Shown one piece after another: positions 30,255 through 38,700 of a DNA stretch of 64,000 nt. The position numbers and the translations under genes were made by a program. The notes under the pieces were generated by a model, which was given only the letters and a program-made list of their open reading frames with translations, did not search any database and was not told where the DNA came from. Each line of letters opens with the position of its first letter. Within the stretch, counting starts at the first letter, position 1. This DNA is from Clostridiales bacterium (GTDB lineage Bacteria > Bacillota > Clostridia > Oscillospirales > Acutalibacteraceae). The DNA lies in assembly GCA_019416455.1 (NCBI GenBank), contig DXXG01000004.1:124001-188000 (forward strand), in the 5' to 3' direction.

Positions 30255-30979
30255 TCTATAGCCACTCCTTCAATGCGATTTTTGGCCATAGTGAAGTAGT
30301 CGGAATCCAATTCAATTCCGATAAAATTTCGGCCTGCTCTTTTGGCAACAACGCCTGTTGTTCCGCTGCCCATAAAAGGGTCAAGAATCCAGTCACCTTC
30401 ATTTGACAAAACTTCAACAAAGTGTGCCATAAGGGCTTCGGGCTTTTGTGTTGGATGTTTTCCATACTTTCTCTCACTGGAAGGGGCTACTGCTGTTTCA
30501 ATAAAGTCGTGTAGAACCTCGCCGTGATTATTAAAAGTGCCTGTCCGTTTTTTGTATGTGAAATAAATCCAGGTTTCGGTCGAATTAACAAAGTGCAAAT
30601 TCATATTTCTGGGCATTGGATTTGATTTGTGCCAAATACCAGTAGTTTTATAGTAGAAACCGTATTTTTCCGCTAAACTAATAATAGTCTCCACTTTAAT
30701 AACAGCCATAAAAACAATCATGGCCCCACCAACTACCATCACGCGTGCAGCCTGCTCGAAAAACCGATCCATTGCTTGGCACCAGGCATCATATTCAAGG
30801 TTATCCCAACCGGCGGTACCAAAAAAATTATCACGCATTTTCTTTAGGTTGGTATCACGGCTAATCATAAAGTTTCCAAGATTATAGGGAGGGTCTGTGA
30901 GTATTAAATTAATGGTTCGATTTCCAAGCTCCTTTATGGAGTGGATGCACTCATCGTTGTAAAGAATCACTTTGGACAT
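30251..30979 (-). CDS. Beta-class DNA methyltransferase (N6A or N4C)
   Basis: The protein is 242 aa. Motif IV LTDPPYNLG lies near residue 29, before motif I DPFMGSGTTGVVAKRAGRNF near 200, the beta-class order. DPPY favours N6-adenine. LlaJI-type systems carry two methyltransferases for an asymmetric target, which fits its place beside the C5 enzyme. A GGAAGGA site supports ATG 30979 over a longer upstream frame that runs into the HTH gene. Confidence 0.92.
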   Translation of the reverse strand: MSKVILYNDECIHSIKELGNRTINLILTDPPYNLGNFMISRDTNLKKMRDNFFGTAGWDNLEYDAWCQAMDRFFEQAARVMVVGGAMIVFMAVIKVETIISLAEKYGFYYKTTGIWHKSNPMPRNMNLHFVNSTETWIYFTYKKRTGTFNNHGEVLHDFIETAVAPSSERKYGKHPTQKPEALMAHFVEVLSNEGDWILDPFMGSGTTGVVAKRAGRNFIGIELDSDYFTMAKNRIEGVAIE

Positions 30980-31004
30980 ATCCTTGTTCCTTCCGGGTAA
31001 AATG

Positions 31005-31196
31005 TTAGACAATTGCGCTTTTTCCACTCTTGACCCACTCGTCAAGCTCAGAACGCTTGAACTTCCATAATTTCCCGATTTTATGCGCAGGAATGTCAGT
31101 TTTCTTTATCCAATTTCTAATGGTGTCTTTGGTCACACCCAAGTGAGTGGCTGCTTCGCTTATGCCAATCCAGTTTTCTTCAAAATCCATGTTCAT
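31005..31196 (-). CDS. Small HTH protein, first gene of the R-M operon
   Basis: The protein is 63 aa. It is an excisionase/MerR-type HTH (GISEAATHLGVTKDTIRNWI, then IPAHKIGKLWKFKRSELDEW). As the promoter-proximal gene it may be a controller that delays endonuclease expression until methylation is complete. ATG 31196 follows GGAG by about 10 bases; ATG 31190 is possible. Confidence 0.8.
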   Translation of the reverse strand: MNMDFEENWIGISEAATHLGVTKDTIRNWIKKTDIPAHKIGKLWKFKRSELDEWVKSGKSAIV

Positions 31197-31446
31197 AGTT
31201 CTCACTCCAGAGTTTGAAGTAATTTTACTCGTCCGATTGTAGCATGGAAATGTAGTGATTGCAACCTGTTTTATATGATTTGGTGGTAATTGTAGGAAGT
31301 GAAGTGGTTGAAACGAAAGGCAAACGATGCCCATAAATCAAACGATGGCCTGCTGCTACCCGGCGCCTTGGCGTACTGGGCTGGCGGCGGCTGGGACCGA
31401 TAAAAGCCAGAACCCCCTTGAAATCAGGGCTTTCAGGCAAAAAGAA
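31197..31446. other. Intergenic region between R-M operon and element end
   Basis: AT-rich promoter region of the R-M operon, then GC-rich sequence without a credible gene. The left end of the conjugative element probably lies close to 31494. Confidence 0.4.
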
Positions 31447-31494
31447 AAAACCGCAACCTTGATACCCATTGTATCAAAATTGCGGTTCTTTTTT
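31447..31494 (-). terminator. Terminator of the tRNA-Ser relic
   Basis: AACCGCAA (31449-31456) pairs with TTGCGGTT (31480-31487), and TTGATAC with GTATCAA inside it, with A-run and T-run on both sides, so it can work in both directions. Confidence 0.7.
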
Positions 31495-31555
31495 GGCGGA
31501 GACGGTGGGATTCGAACCCACGTGCCGGCTCATCACCGACAAAACGATTTCGAGT
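31494..31555 (-). tRNA. tRNA-Ser(CGA) 3' part, attachment site of the conjugative element
   Basis: On the minus strand the segment ends CGTCTCCG-CCA with a perfect T-arm (GTGGG/CCCAC around TTCGAAT), a long variable arm (TCGGTGATGAGCCGG) and the loop CTCGAAA with anticodon CGA. The 5' half (acceptor, D-arm) is missing, so the tRNA was split by integration and the intact copy should be at the far end of the element. It is followed by its terminator. Confidence 0.72.
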
Positions 31556-31678
31556 GTTTTACTCCGAACACACTTTAGCGGATTTTGAAGCAAAATGCCC
31601 CATTTTAAGGGTAAATGCTCTTGTCCGCAAAAAGGTGCTTTCTTCTCCGCTTCGGCTGCTTCCGACAGCTCGAAATGC

Positions 31679-32046
31679 GAGAGAACTATCGGAGAGAACT
31701 AACCACATTTCTATCAAACATAATAGCCGAAAAAGCCCGTAAAATCAATAGTTTCGAGGGATACGGCAACCAATAAGGTCATTCGATTTCGAATGTGTTA
31801 TGTGATATGGAAAGTGTTAGAAAGGAACAGAAAATAATGCAAGAAAAACTACTTTATTTACAGGTAAAATCTGAGCTAAAAGCGGCGAAAAGCGGCAAAA
31901 AACCGTGAGTTCGAATAGGTTTCAAAAATGGCTCAAAAAAAGCAAAAAAGAGAGAACTTGGGGAGAACGGAGAGAACTCAGGAGAGAACAAAACCCCTTT
32001 TCCCACCTACTTTTCAGGCACTCTCAAAATACTATTGGAGAGAACT
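31679..32046 (+). repeat. GAGAGAAC direct repeats at the element end
   Basis: GAGAGAAC occurs at 31679, 31692, 31950, 31970, 31982 and 32038, mostly as GGAGAGAACT, and once inverted near 32984. Around it (31556-32096) no gene is seen. A core-like repeat, CGATTTCGARTGT, is at 31545-31557 and 31784-31796. The set suggests arm-type integrase sites or initiator iterons. Confidence 0.5.
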
Positions 32047-32096
32047 TTTACACCTTTCTTCTGCTGTTGACCAAAAAGCGCAAAGAGGTGTAAGTG

Positions 32097-32702
32097 ATGA
32101 TTACAGAAAAATATTGCAACGAGATTTTGCAGCAATACCCCGAATACATAACCAAAGACCAGATGTACCGTATCTGTCATATCAGCAAAAAGACCTGCTT
32201 GTTTTTATTGGAAAGCGGTCTTGTGCCGAACATAGATAGCGGCAAAAAAACACGCCGCTTCAAAATCAAGACGGTTGATGTTATTCAGTATTTGAAAGAC
32301 AGAGATGATTACCCAGAGCTATTCAAAGCTCCAGACGGCTTTTACAAAGGAAAAGGCGGAGATAAAAAAGCTCCGTCCTTTGATGAGGTGTTCACACAAG
32401 AGGATTTAATTCGTATGCGGCAGTATTATGAACGACTGCTAAAAAACAACCCAGATGTTATGTCAGTTGAGCAGGTAGCTCAGTTTACGGGCTACAATAA
32501 AAATTCGGTTAGTCGCTGGTGCGGTAAAAAAGAGCTGAAATGCTTTTATATCAAACAGCGTTATCAAATTCCTAAAGAGTATCTATTGGATTTCCTTGTA
32601 AGCAGATATTTCATAGGAATTGCCGTGAAGTCTGTCAAGCACCAGAGGTTTAATGAGCAAATACGAAAATTGCGTACAGGCAGCGATGACACAATGGCGT
32701 AA
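32097..32702 (+). CDS. Double-HTH protein (putative initiator or regulator)
   Basis: The protein is 201 aa. Two excisionase/MerR-like HTH units lie at about 18-60 (ITKDQMYRICHISKKTCLFL) and 120-160 (MSVEQVAQFTGYNKNSVSRW). AGAGGTG precedes ATG 32097. It lies beside the GAGAGAAC repeats, its plausible binding sites, and upstream of parA. Its architecture is shared with the protein at 23913 in the neighbouring module. Whether it starts replication or regulates excision is unresolved. Confidence 0.72.
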   Translation: MITEKYCNEILQQYPEYITKDQMYRICHISKKTCLFLLESGLVPNIDSGKKTRRFKIKTVDVIQYLKDRDDYPELFKAPDGFYKGKGGDKKAPSFDEVFTQEDLIRMRQYYERLLKNNPDVMSVEQVAQFTGYNKNSVSRWCGKKELKCFYIKQRYQIPKEYLLDFLVSRYFIGIAVKSVKHQRFNEQIRKLRTGSDDTMA

Positions 32703-32748
32703 TTTCTTAAACATATCTATAATGAAAAATGAAACGGAGGTATTCGTT

Positions 32749-32928
32749 ATGAAAGATAAAACCTACCACGCATATCTGGATAGCCACGAGCGACAGTTGG
32801 TAATACATAGCCTTGTAGAGATGAAAAACAGACTGATACAGGAAGGCAGATACACGGATTGCGTTGACGAGCTGATTTTCAAGGTTGTCAATGCTCCTGT
32901 TAAGAAAATGAAAATTGAACATATCTAA
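32749..32928 (+). CDS. Small element protein, paralogue of the gene at 56562
   Basis: The protein is 59 aa (MKDKTYHAYLDSHERQLVIH onward) and aligns along its whole length with the 65-aa protein at 56562: a Y-H-x-(Y/A)-L-D start, NRLIQEG/NRQIQEE, then DEL and NAP. ACGGAGG lies nine bases before ATG 32749. The function is unknown; it seems typical of this element family. Confidence 0.7.
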   Translation: MKDKTYHAYLDSHERQLVIHSLVEMKNRLIQEGRYTDCVDELIFKVVNAPVKKMKIEHI

Positions 32929-32942
32929 GGCATATCACACAT

Positions 32943-32983
32943 AGCCGCTTATTCTTATTCACCTAAGAGTAAGCGGCTTTTTT
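32943..32983 (+). terminator. Terminator before parA
   Basis: AGCCGCTTA (32943-32951) pairs with TAAGCGGCT, with a TCTTA/TAAGA inner stem, then TTTTTT. Confidence 0.65.
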
Positions 32984-33053
32984 GCGTTCTCTCACTCTTT
33001 TACATAGCCGCCTTGACAAAGCGGCTAAATTTATGCGAAAGGAGGACGCACAA

Positions 33054-33881
33054 ATGTCAAATTGCAAAGTGATTGCTCTGACCAATCAGAAAGGCGGTGT
33101 CGGTAAAACGACCACGGCGGTCAATCTGGGCATAGGTCTGGTACAGCAAGGAAAGAAAGTCTTGCTCATTGATGCCGATGCACAGGCAAATCTTACAATG
33201 GCACTCGGCTACAACAGACCTGACGATATACCCATAACGCTCTCAACCGTAATGCAGAACATCATAGACGATAAATCTTTTGATGTTTCGCAAGGTATCA
33301 TACACCACAGCGAGGGCGTTGACCTGCTTCCGTCCAACATTGAGTTATCAGGCTTTGAAGTAAGGCTTATCAATGCTATGAGCCGTGAGCGTGTTCTGAA
33401 AACCTATGTAAATGAGGTTAAAAAGAATTACGATTATGTGCTTATCGACTGTATGCCCTCTCTCGGTATGATAACGATAAATGCTCTGGCGGCGGCAGAC
33501 AGCGTGATTATCCCAACACAGCCGCACTACCTTTCAGCGAAAGGTTTGGAGCTGTTGCTTCGCTCTGTGTCAATGGTAAAACGACAAATCAATCCCAAGC
33601 TGCGGATAGACGGTATTTTAATGACTATGGTAATGCCCCGTACCAACATTTCTAAGGAAATCACGGCAACGGTAAAAAGTGCCTACGGTCAAAAAATCAA
33701 GGTGTTTGATACTGAGATACCGCATTCTATCCGTGCGGTGGAAGCTACCGCAGAGGGCAAGAGCATTTTTGCTTACGACAAAAGCGGTAAGGTTGCCGCA
33801 GCTTATGAGCAGTTCGGAAAGGAGGTGGCAGAGATTGGCGAGAAGCAGAGAAACCAAAATCGAACTGACCGCTTACGATGA
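33054..33881 (+). CDS. parA: ParA-type partition ATPase
   Basis: The protein is 275 aa. The deviant Walker A KGGVGKTTT (residues about 13-21), LLIDADAQANLT near 40 and VLIDCMPSLGM near 123 are those of ParA/Soj ATPases, which position DNA by dimer gradients on the nucleoid. GAAAGGAGG precedes ATG 33054. It overlaps parB by 47 bases. In conjugative elements it stabilises the excised circular form. Confidence 0.93.
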   Translation: MSNCKVIALTNQKGGVGKTTTAVNLGIGLVQQGKKVLLIDADAQANLTMALGYNRPDDIPITLSTVMQNIIDDKSFDVSQGIIHHSEGVDLLPSNIELSGFEVRLINAMSRERVLKTYVNEVKKNYDYVLIDCMPSLGMITINALAAADSVIIPTQPHYLSAKGLELLLRSVSMVKRQINPKLRIDGILMTMVMPRTNISKEITATVKSAYGQKIKVFDTEIPHSIRAVEATAEGKSIFAYDKSGKVAAAYEQFGKEVAEIGEKQRNQNRTDRLR

Positions 33882-34782
33882 CCTTTTTCAGACAGATGAA
33901 AGCCGTGCAGAAGCAAAGCTGAGTAAAATCAGAGATATTCCCTTATCGCAGATTGACGAGTTTCCAGACCACCCGTTCAAGGTTTTAATGGACGAGGATA
34001 TGCAGCAGCTTGTCGAGAGCATTAAGCGAAACGGCGTAATGACCCCTGCTACCGTTCGGCTTAAAGAGGACGGACGGTATGAGCTTGTAAGCGGACACAG
34101 AAGAAAAAAGGCTTGCGAACTTGCGGGGCTTGAAACGCTGAAATGTGAGGTTAAAGAGCTGACCCGTGATGAAGCCATTATTGTAATGGTAGAAAGCAAT
34201 TTACAGAGGTCAACGATTTTGCCGAGTGAGAAAGCCTTTGCCTATAAAATGCGGCTTGAAGCGATGAAGCGACAAGCAGGCAGACCCACGAAAGAAAATT
34301 ATTCCCCAATGGGTAATAATTTAGAGTTTGCCACTTCGAGCGATGAACTTGCCGACAAAGTTGGTGAAAGTAAAAATCAGATTTTCCGTTTTATCCGTCT
34401 GACTGAGCTTGTTCCCGAAATCCTGCAAATGGTAGATGAAAGGCAGATTGCTTTTCGTCCTGCCGTTGAAATCTCTTATCTGAACGAAGAACAGCAATAC
34501 ACCTTGCTTGAAGCTATGAGCTACAACGACGCTACCCCGTCGCTTGCACAGGCTATCAAAATGAAGAAGTTTATGCAGGAGGGTAAGCTGACAGGTGAGG
34601 TTATCCAGAGCATTATGGAGGAAGAAAAACCCAACCAAAGGGAAAAGCCTGCTTTCCGTGACGAGAGGATAACCAAACTCATTCCTAAATCTGTTCCCAA
34701 AGGACAGGAAGCGGATTTTGTTGTAAAAGCGTTGGAGTTTTACAACCGACACTTGCAGCGAAACAAAGCTCAGGAACGATAG
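33835..34782 (+). CDS. parB: ParB-type partition protein
   Basis: The protein is 315 aa. The ParB/Sulfiredoxin-like N-terminal domain (PLSQIDEFPDHPFKV, then VSGHRRKKACELAG near 85) binds CTP in known members. GRPTKEN and an HTH (DELADKVGESKNQIFRFIRL) follow. The start is a TTG at 33835 behind GGAGGTGG inside parA; longer ATG frames lack this spacing and begin with shadow residues. It ends KAQER, one of several -ER tails in this element. Confidence 0.9.
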   Translation: MARSRETKIELTAYDDLFQTDESRAEAKLSKIRDIPLSQIDEFPDHPFKVLMDEDMQQLVESIKRNGVMTPATVRLKEDGRYELVSGHRRKKACELAGLETLKCEVKELTRDEAIIVMVESNLQRSTILPSEKAFAYKMRLEAMKRQAGRPTKENYSPMGNNLEFATSSDELADKVGESKNQIFRFIRLTELVPEILQMVDERQIAFRPAVEISYLNEEQQYTLLEAMSYNDATPSLAQAIKMKKFMQEGKLTGEVIQSIMEEEKPNQREKPAFRDERITKLIPKSVPKGQEADFVVKALEFYNRHLQRNKAQER

Positions 34783-34929
34783 CCGCACACCGAGGGCGAG
34801 GTCTGCCCGTTTTCGTGGATAGCCGCTTTTTCGGCTTCCCCCTCTCCACACCTCACCCCCTTTTTTACTACCAAGACTATCCGAAAAAGGAATATATGCA
34901 AAACTCTTTGTTTGAAAGATTTTCTACCT

Positions 34930-34958
34930 TTGAGAGCTTCTGAGGTTTTTCGTATAAT
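34930..34958 (+). promoter_or_regulatory. Sigma-A promoter of the lipoprotein gene
   Basis: TTGAGA (34930-34935) and TATAAT (34953-34958) have a 17-base spacer, 24 bases before the start codon region. The 147 bases between parB and this promoter show no gene. Confidence 0.7.
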
Positions 34959-34982
34959 GAAGCCGCAAAGGAGGTCTATGCT

Positions 34983-35690
34983 ATGCGAAAAAAGATGATT
35001 GCAATGCTATTTGTGCTGATATTGACATTAAGCGGCTGTGCTGATGTTTCAACAGCTCCCGAAGAAAGTGATAATTATGAGTTTGTAGCGGAAACAGAAG
35101 CCGCCGCCGAAACAGAAAGCACAGAAAGCAGTTTTTTCTCGGAAAGTAAAGAAAGTGAAAGTGCCAAAACGGATACTGAGCTTGAAAGCAATGCCAAAGT
35201 TACAGAGTATGAGCCTGTTGAAAGCGAAACTTCAAAACAGAACGAGCCTGTATCGCAAGGAAAAAATCAAGTATCTGAAACAAAACCTGCGGTAACGGAA
35301 AGCAGCTCTGCTCCTGTCGAAAAGCCAGAGAAAACAGAGCCGCCTGCGGAGATACCACCGCAGACAGTTCCCGAAGATACAAAGCCTAAAACCGCCTATG
35401 ATTATGAATTTGACATTGAAACGGTCAAGGAAGATTGTATCGGCATTGGTCTGGATATGGGGCTTGCCTTAGACAGCTCACTCACTCCGAGTAATTCTAC
35501 TTGGTGGAAACCTGTAACGGCATCACAGAACAATCAGGGCGAAGCATTAAAGCAGAGCCTTGAACGCTATATCACATTCCATACTGTCGAAAATCTCGGC
35601 GCATACGGAATTGATGAAATCACAGCTTTTAATATTTATTGCGAAGCAAGAGGAAACGGCAGCTACTCGATTTATTTCCTCTTTGCGTGA
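34983..35690 (+). CDS. Ser/Glu/Thr-rich surface lipoprotein
   Basis: The protein is 235 aa. A lipoprotein signal (FVLILTLSGCAD, lipid Cys about residue 19) is followed by a long low-complexity stretch (30-135) rich in E, S, T and P that would extend through the wall. A folded C-terminal domain of about 95 residues comes next (YDYEFDIETVKEDCIGIGLD onward). The role is unknown; its place before the adhesin suggests a surface function in mating or attachment. Confidence 0.75.
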   Translation: MRKKMIAMLFVLILTLSGCADVSTAPEESDNYEFVAETEAAAETESTESSFFSESKESESAKTDTELESNAKVTEYEPVESETSKQNEPVSQGKNQVSETKPAVTESSSAPVEKPEKTEPPAEIPPQTVPEDTKPKTAYDYEFDIETVKEDCIGIGLDMGLALDSSLTPSNSTWWKPVTASQNNQGEALKQSLERYITFHTVENLGAYGIDEITAFNIYCEARGNGSYSIYFLFA

Positions 35691-35707
35691 GCAGCTATCA
35701 GGCTTTT

Positions 35708-35736
35708 CCCTCTGTTCAAAGACAGAGGGATTTTTT
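35708..35736 (+). terminator. Terminator/attenuator between lipoprotein and adhesin
   Basis: CCCTCTGT (35708-35715) pairs with ACAGAGGG (35722-35729), then ATTTTTT. Confidence 0.65.
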
Positions 35737-35775
35737 ATGCCCAAAATCAAGAAAGGACGGTTTAACAGCCTATGA
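35737..35775 (+). CDS. Possible 12-aa leader peptide
   Basis: MPKIKKGRFNSL begins directly after the terminator and its stop overlaps the adhesin start (ATGA). It lacks a clear ribosome site, so it may be fortuitous. Confidence 0.25.
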   Translation: MPKIKKGRFNSL

Positions 35776-38700
35776 AAACTAAGTTTACAAAGAAAGGCAG
35801 GCGTATCCTGTCGGCGGCTCTCTGCTTGTTGATGATGATAACAGCTCTGCCGATGTCCGCCTTTGCGTGGACGAGCGAGGAAGGTAAAAGCTGCACATCT
35901 TCCTTTGGCGATTACTATGTCGGCTCTGACGGCGAGTATTACCGAAGCAAAGCGACCTATTCTTTTATCGTTTATGACAGTAAAGGCAACATTACCGTGC
36001 AAAGCATTAACGCAGGTAACGCCAAGCGAAAATATCTGATGACAGATAATAGCGGAACACATCAGGTTTACTGCGTGGAGTCTGGCGTTGATTTCAACAC
36101 GGGAAATTCCTATGTGTCCAAAAGCGGAAAGAACAGCTCATATTTTCAAAATCTGCCGACTGACGCTCAGTTCGGTATTATGATGGCTTTGATGTATGGC
36201 TGGCACGAGGGTAAATCCTCTCCCGTTGCAGGCACAAATGTAGATGATTATGCTTTTGCGACCCAGACAATTATCTGGGAATATCAGCAGCAGCTCCGCA
36301 CAAGCCCCTCAAACCGCCAAAGTGCAAACGGGATTGACGGGGACACTTACTACTATTCCCTGAAAGGCAGACCCGCCGAGAAGTGCTACAACTGGATTTT
36401 GTCGCAGATGTCAAAACACTATACCATTCCGAGCTTTGCGGCAAGAAGCCAGAGCAATGCGGACACCTACACTCTCAAATACAATCCCGATACAAAGAAA
36501 TACAGCCTGACGCTTGAGGATACCAACAACACATTGTCCGATATTAAGTTTTCCGCAAGCGGTATTTCCGTAACAAGAAGCGGCAACAAATATACTTTTA
36601 CGAGCGATAAGATGATTACTTCTCCCGTAACAGTATCGGCACAGAAAAATGTCAATCTCGATTGCGGAGAAATGCTTATCTGGGGCTGTGTTGGTAAACA
36701 GACAATGGTTTCTGGAGCTTCCGACCCCGTATATTTCTATCTTAAAATCGACACGGAAACCTACGGCACAGGGCAGATTAAAAAGACCTCTGAGGACGGT
36801 GTTGTGTCTGGCATTAGCTTCAATATTTCTGGAAACGGTGTAAATAAAACCGTTACCACAGGCGCAGACGGTACGGTAGATGTTCAGCTAATGCCGGGGG
36901 TTTACACCGTCACAGAGCAGTCCATTGACCGATACGAGCCGCAGAGCGTTCAAAGGGTAACGATTGTAAGCGGTCATACTGCTACCGTAACCTTTAACAA
37001 CACCTTGAAGCGTGGCAGTCTGGAGATTATCAAAAACTCTGAGGACAATCTTGTGGAGGGTGTGAAGTTCCACCTTTACGGCACATCTCTTAGCGGCTTG
37101 CCTGTTGATGAGTATGCCGTTACCGATGAAAACGGTGTGGCAAGATTTGAAAATGTCCTAATCAGCGGCGAAACGCCTTACACCGTTGAGGAAGTAGATA
37201 CGGCTGTTCGCTATGTTGTTCCCGAAAGCCAGACAGCTCCTATTGAATGGGAAAAGGTTACAAGCCGCAGCTTTACGAACATTCTCAAAAAGTTCAATGT
37301 GACCGTAACAAAATCCGATGCGGAAACAGGCAAGGCACAGGGCGATGCTTCTCTTGCAGGTGCAGTTTACGGCATTTACAAAGGCGAAGAACTGATTGAC
37401 ACCTACACTACGGACGAGAACGGGCAGTTTACCACCGACTATTATATCTGTGATGATGATTGGACTATCCGAGAAATCAGCCCGTCCGAGGGCTATCTGC
37501 TCGATACTACAATTCATCATATCGGCGCAGAGCCAGAGCTTTATACCGTAGAGCGCAACAGTACCGCAAATGATGTGAATGAGCAGATTATCAAGGGCAA
37601 TATCGCCATTATCAAGCACACCGATGACGGAGAAACCCAAATTGAAACACCCGAAACGGGAGCAACCTTTGAGGTTTATTTGAAAGACGCAGGCAGCTAT
37701 GACGCAGCAAAGGAAACCGAGCGAGATATACTCACCTGTGATGAAAACGGCTTTGCTCAAACAAAGGATTTGCCTTACGGTATTTATGTTGTGAAGCAGA
37801 CTTCTGGGTGGGAAGGTCGAGAGCTGATGAAGCCTTTTGAGGTATTTATCAGCAAGGACGGTCAGACCTACCGCTATCTTATCAATAACGCTAATTTTGA
37901 AAGCTATATCAAAATCGTAAAGAAAGATGCGGAAACAGGTGCTACCATTCCGTATGCAGGCGCAGGCTTCCAGATTTACGACCCCAACGGTGAGCTTGTG
38001 ACAATGACTTTCACTTATCCCGAAGTGACGACCATTGACACCTTTTATACCACAGCAGACGGTTATCTCATTACGCCGCAGACTTTGGAATACGGCACAG
38101 GATACTCAATCGTGGAAGTGCAGGCTCCGTATGGCTATGTTCTGAACTCCGAGCCTGTCTATTTTGATGTAACGCAGGACGGCTCTGCCGAAGAAAGCGG
38201 CATTACGGTCATTGAGGTGGTTCGCTCCAATATGGCGCAGAAAGGCACAATTACCGTTTCCAAATCTGGCGAGGTGTTCACTTCCGTTTCTGAGAATAAC
38301 GGAATGTATCAGCCCGTATTTGCGGTACAGGGGCTTGAAGGTGCGGTTTATGAGATTACCGCCGCCGAGGATATTTATACTCTGGACGGAACGCTGAGAG
38401 CTTCTAAGGGCGAGGTTGTTGACACTATTACCACAGGCACGGACGGAACTGCAAAATCAAAAGAGCTGTATCTGGGCAAATATGAGGTCAAGGAAATCAC
38501 AGCTCCTTACGGAATGGTGCTGAATGACGAAATTCACGCTGTCGAGCTTGTGTATGCAGGTCAGAATATTGCTGTTACCGAAACCGAAACGAGCTTCTAC
38601 AATGAAAGGCAGCGTGTGGAAATTGACCTTGTAAAGAGCCTTGAAACAGACGAAGCCTACGGTGTTGGCAATAACGGCGAAATCTTTGATGTAACCTTTG

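Noticed and set aside
31679..32046. CRISPR array suspected from repeated GAGAGAAC
   Set aside because: Repeat units are only 8-10 bases, spacings are irregular and no cas gene is present.
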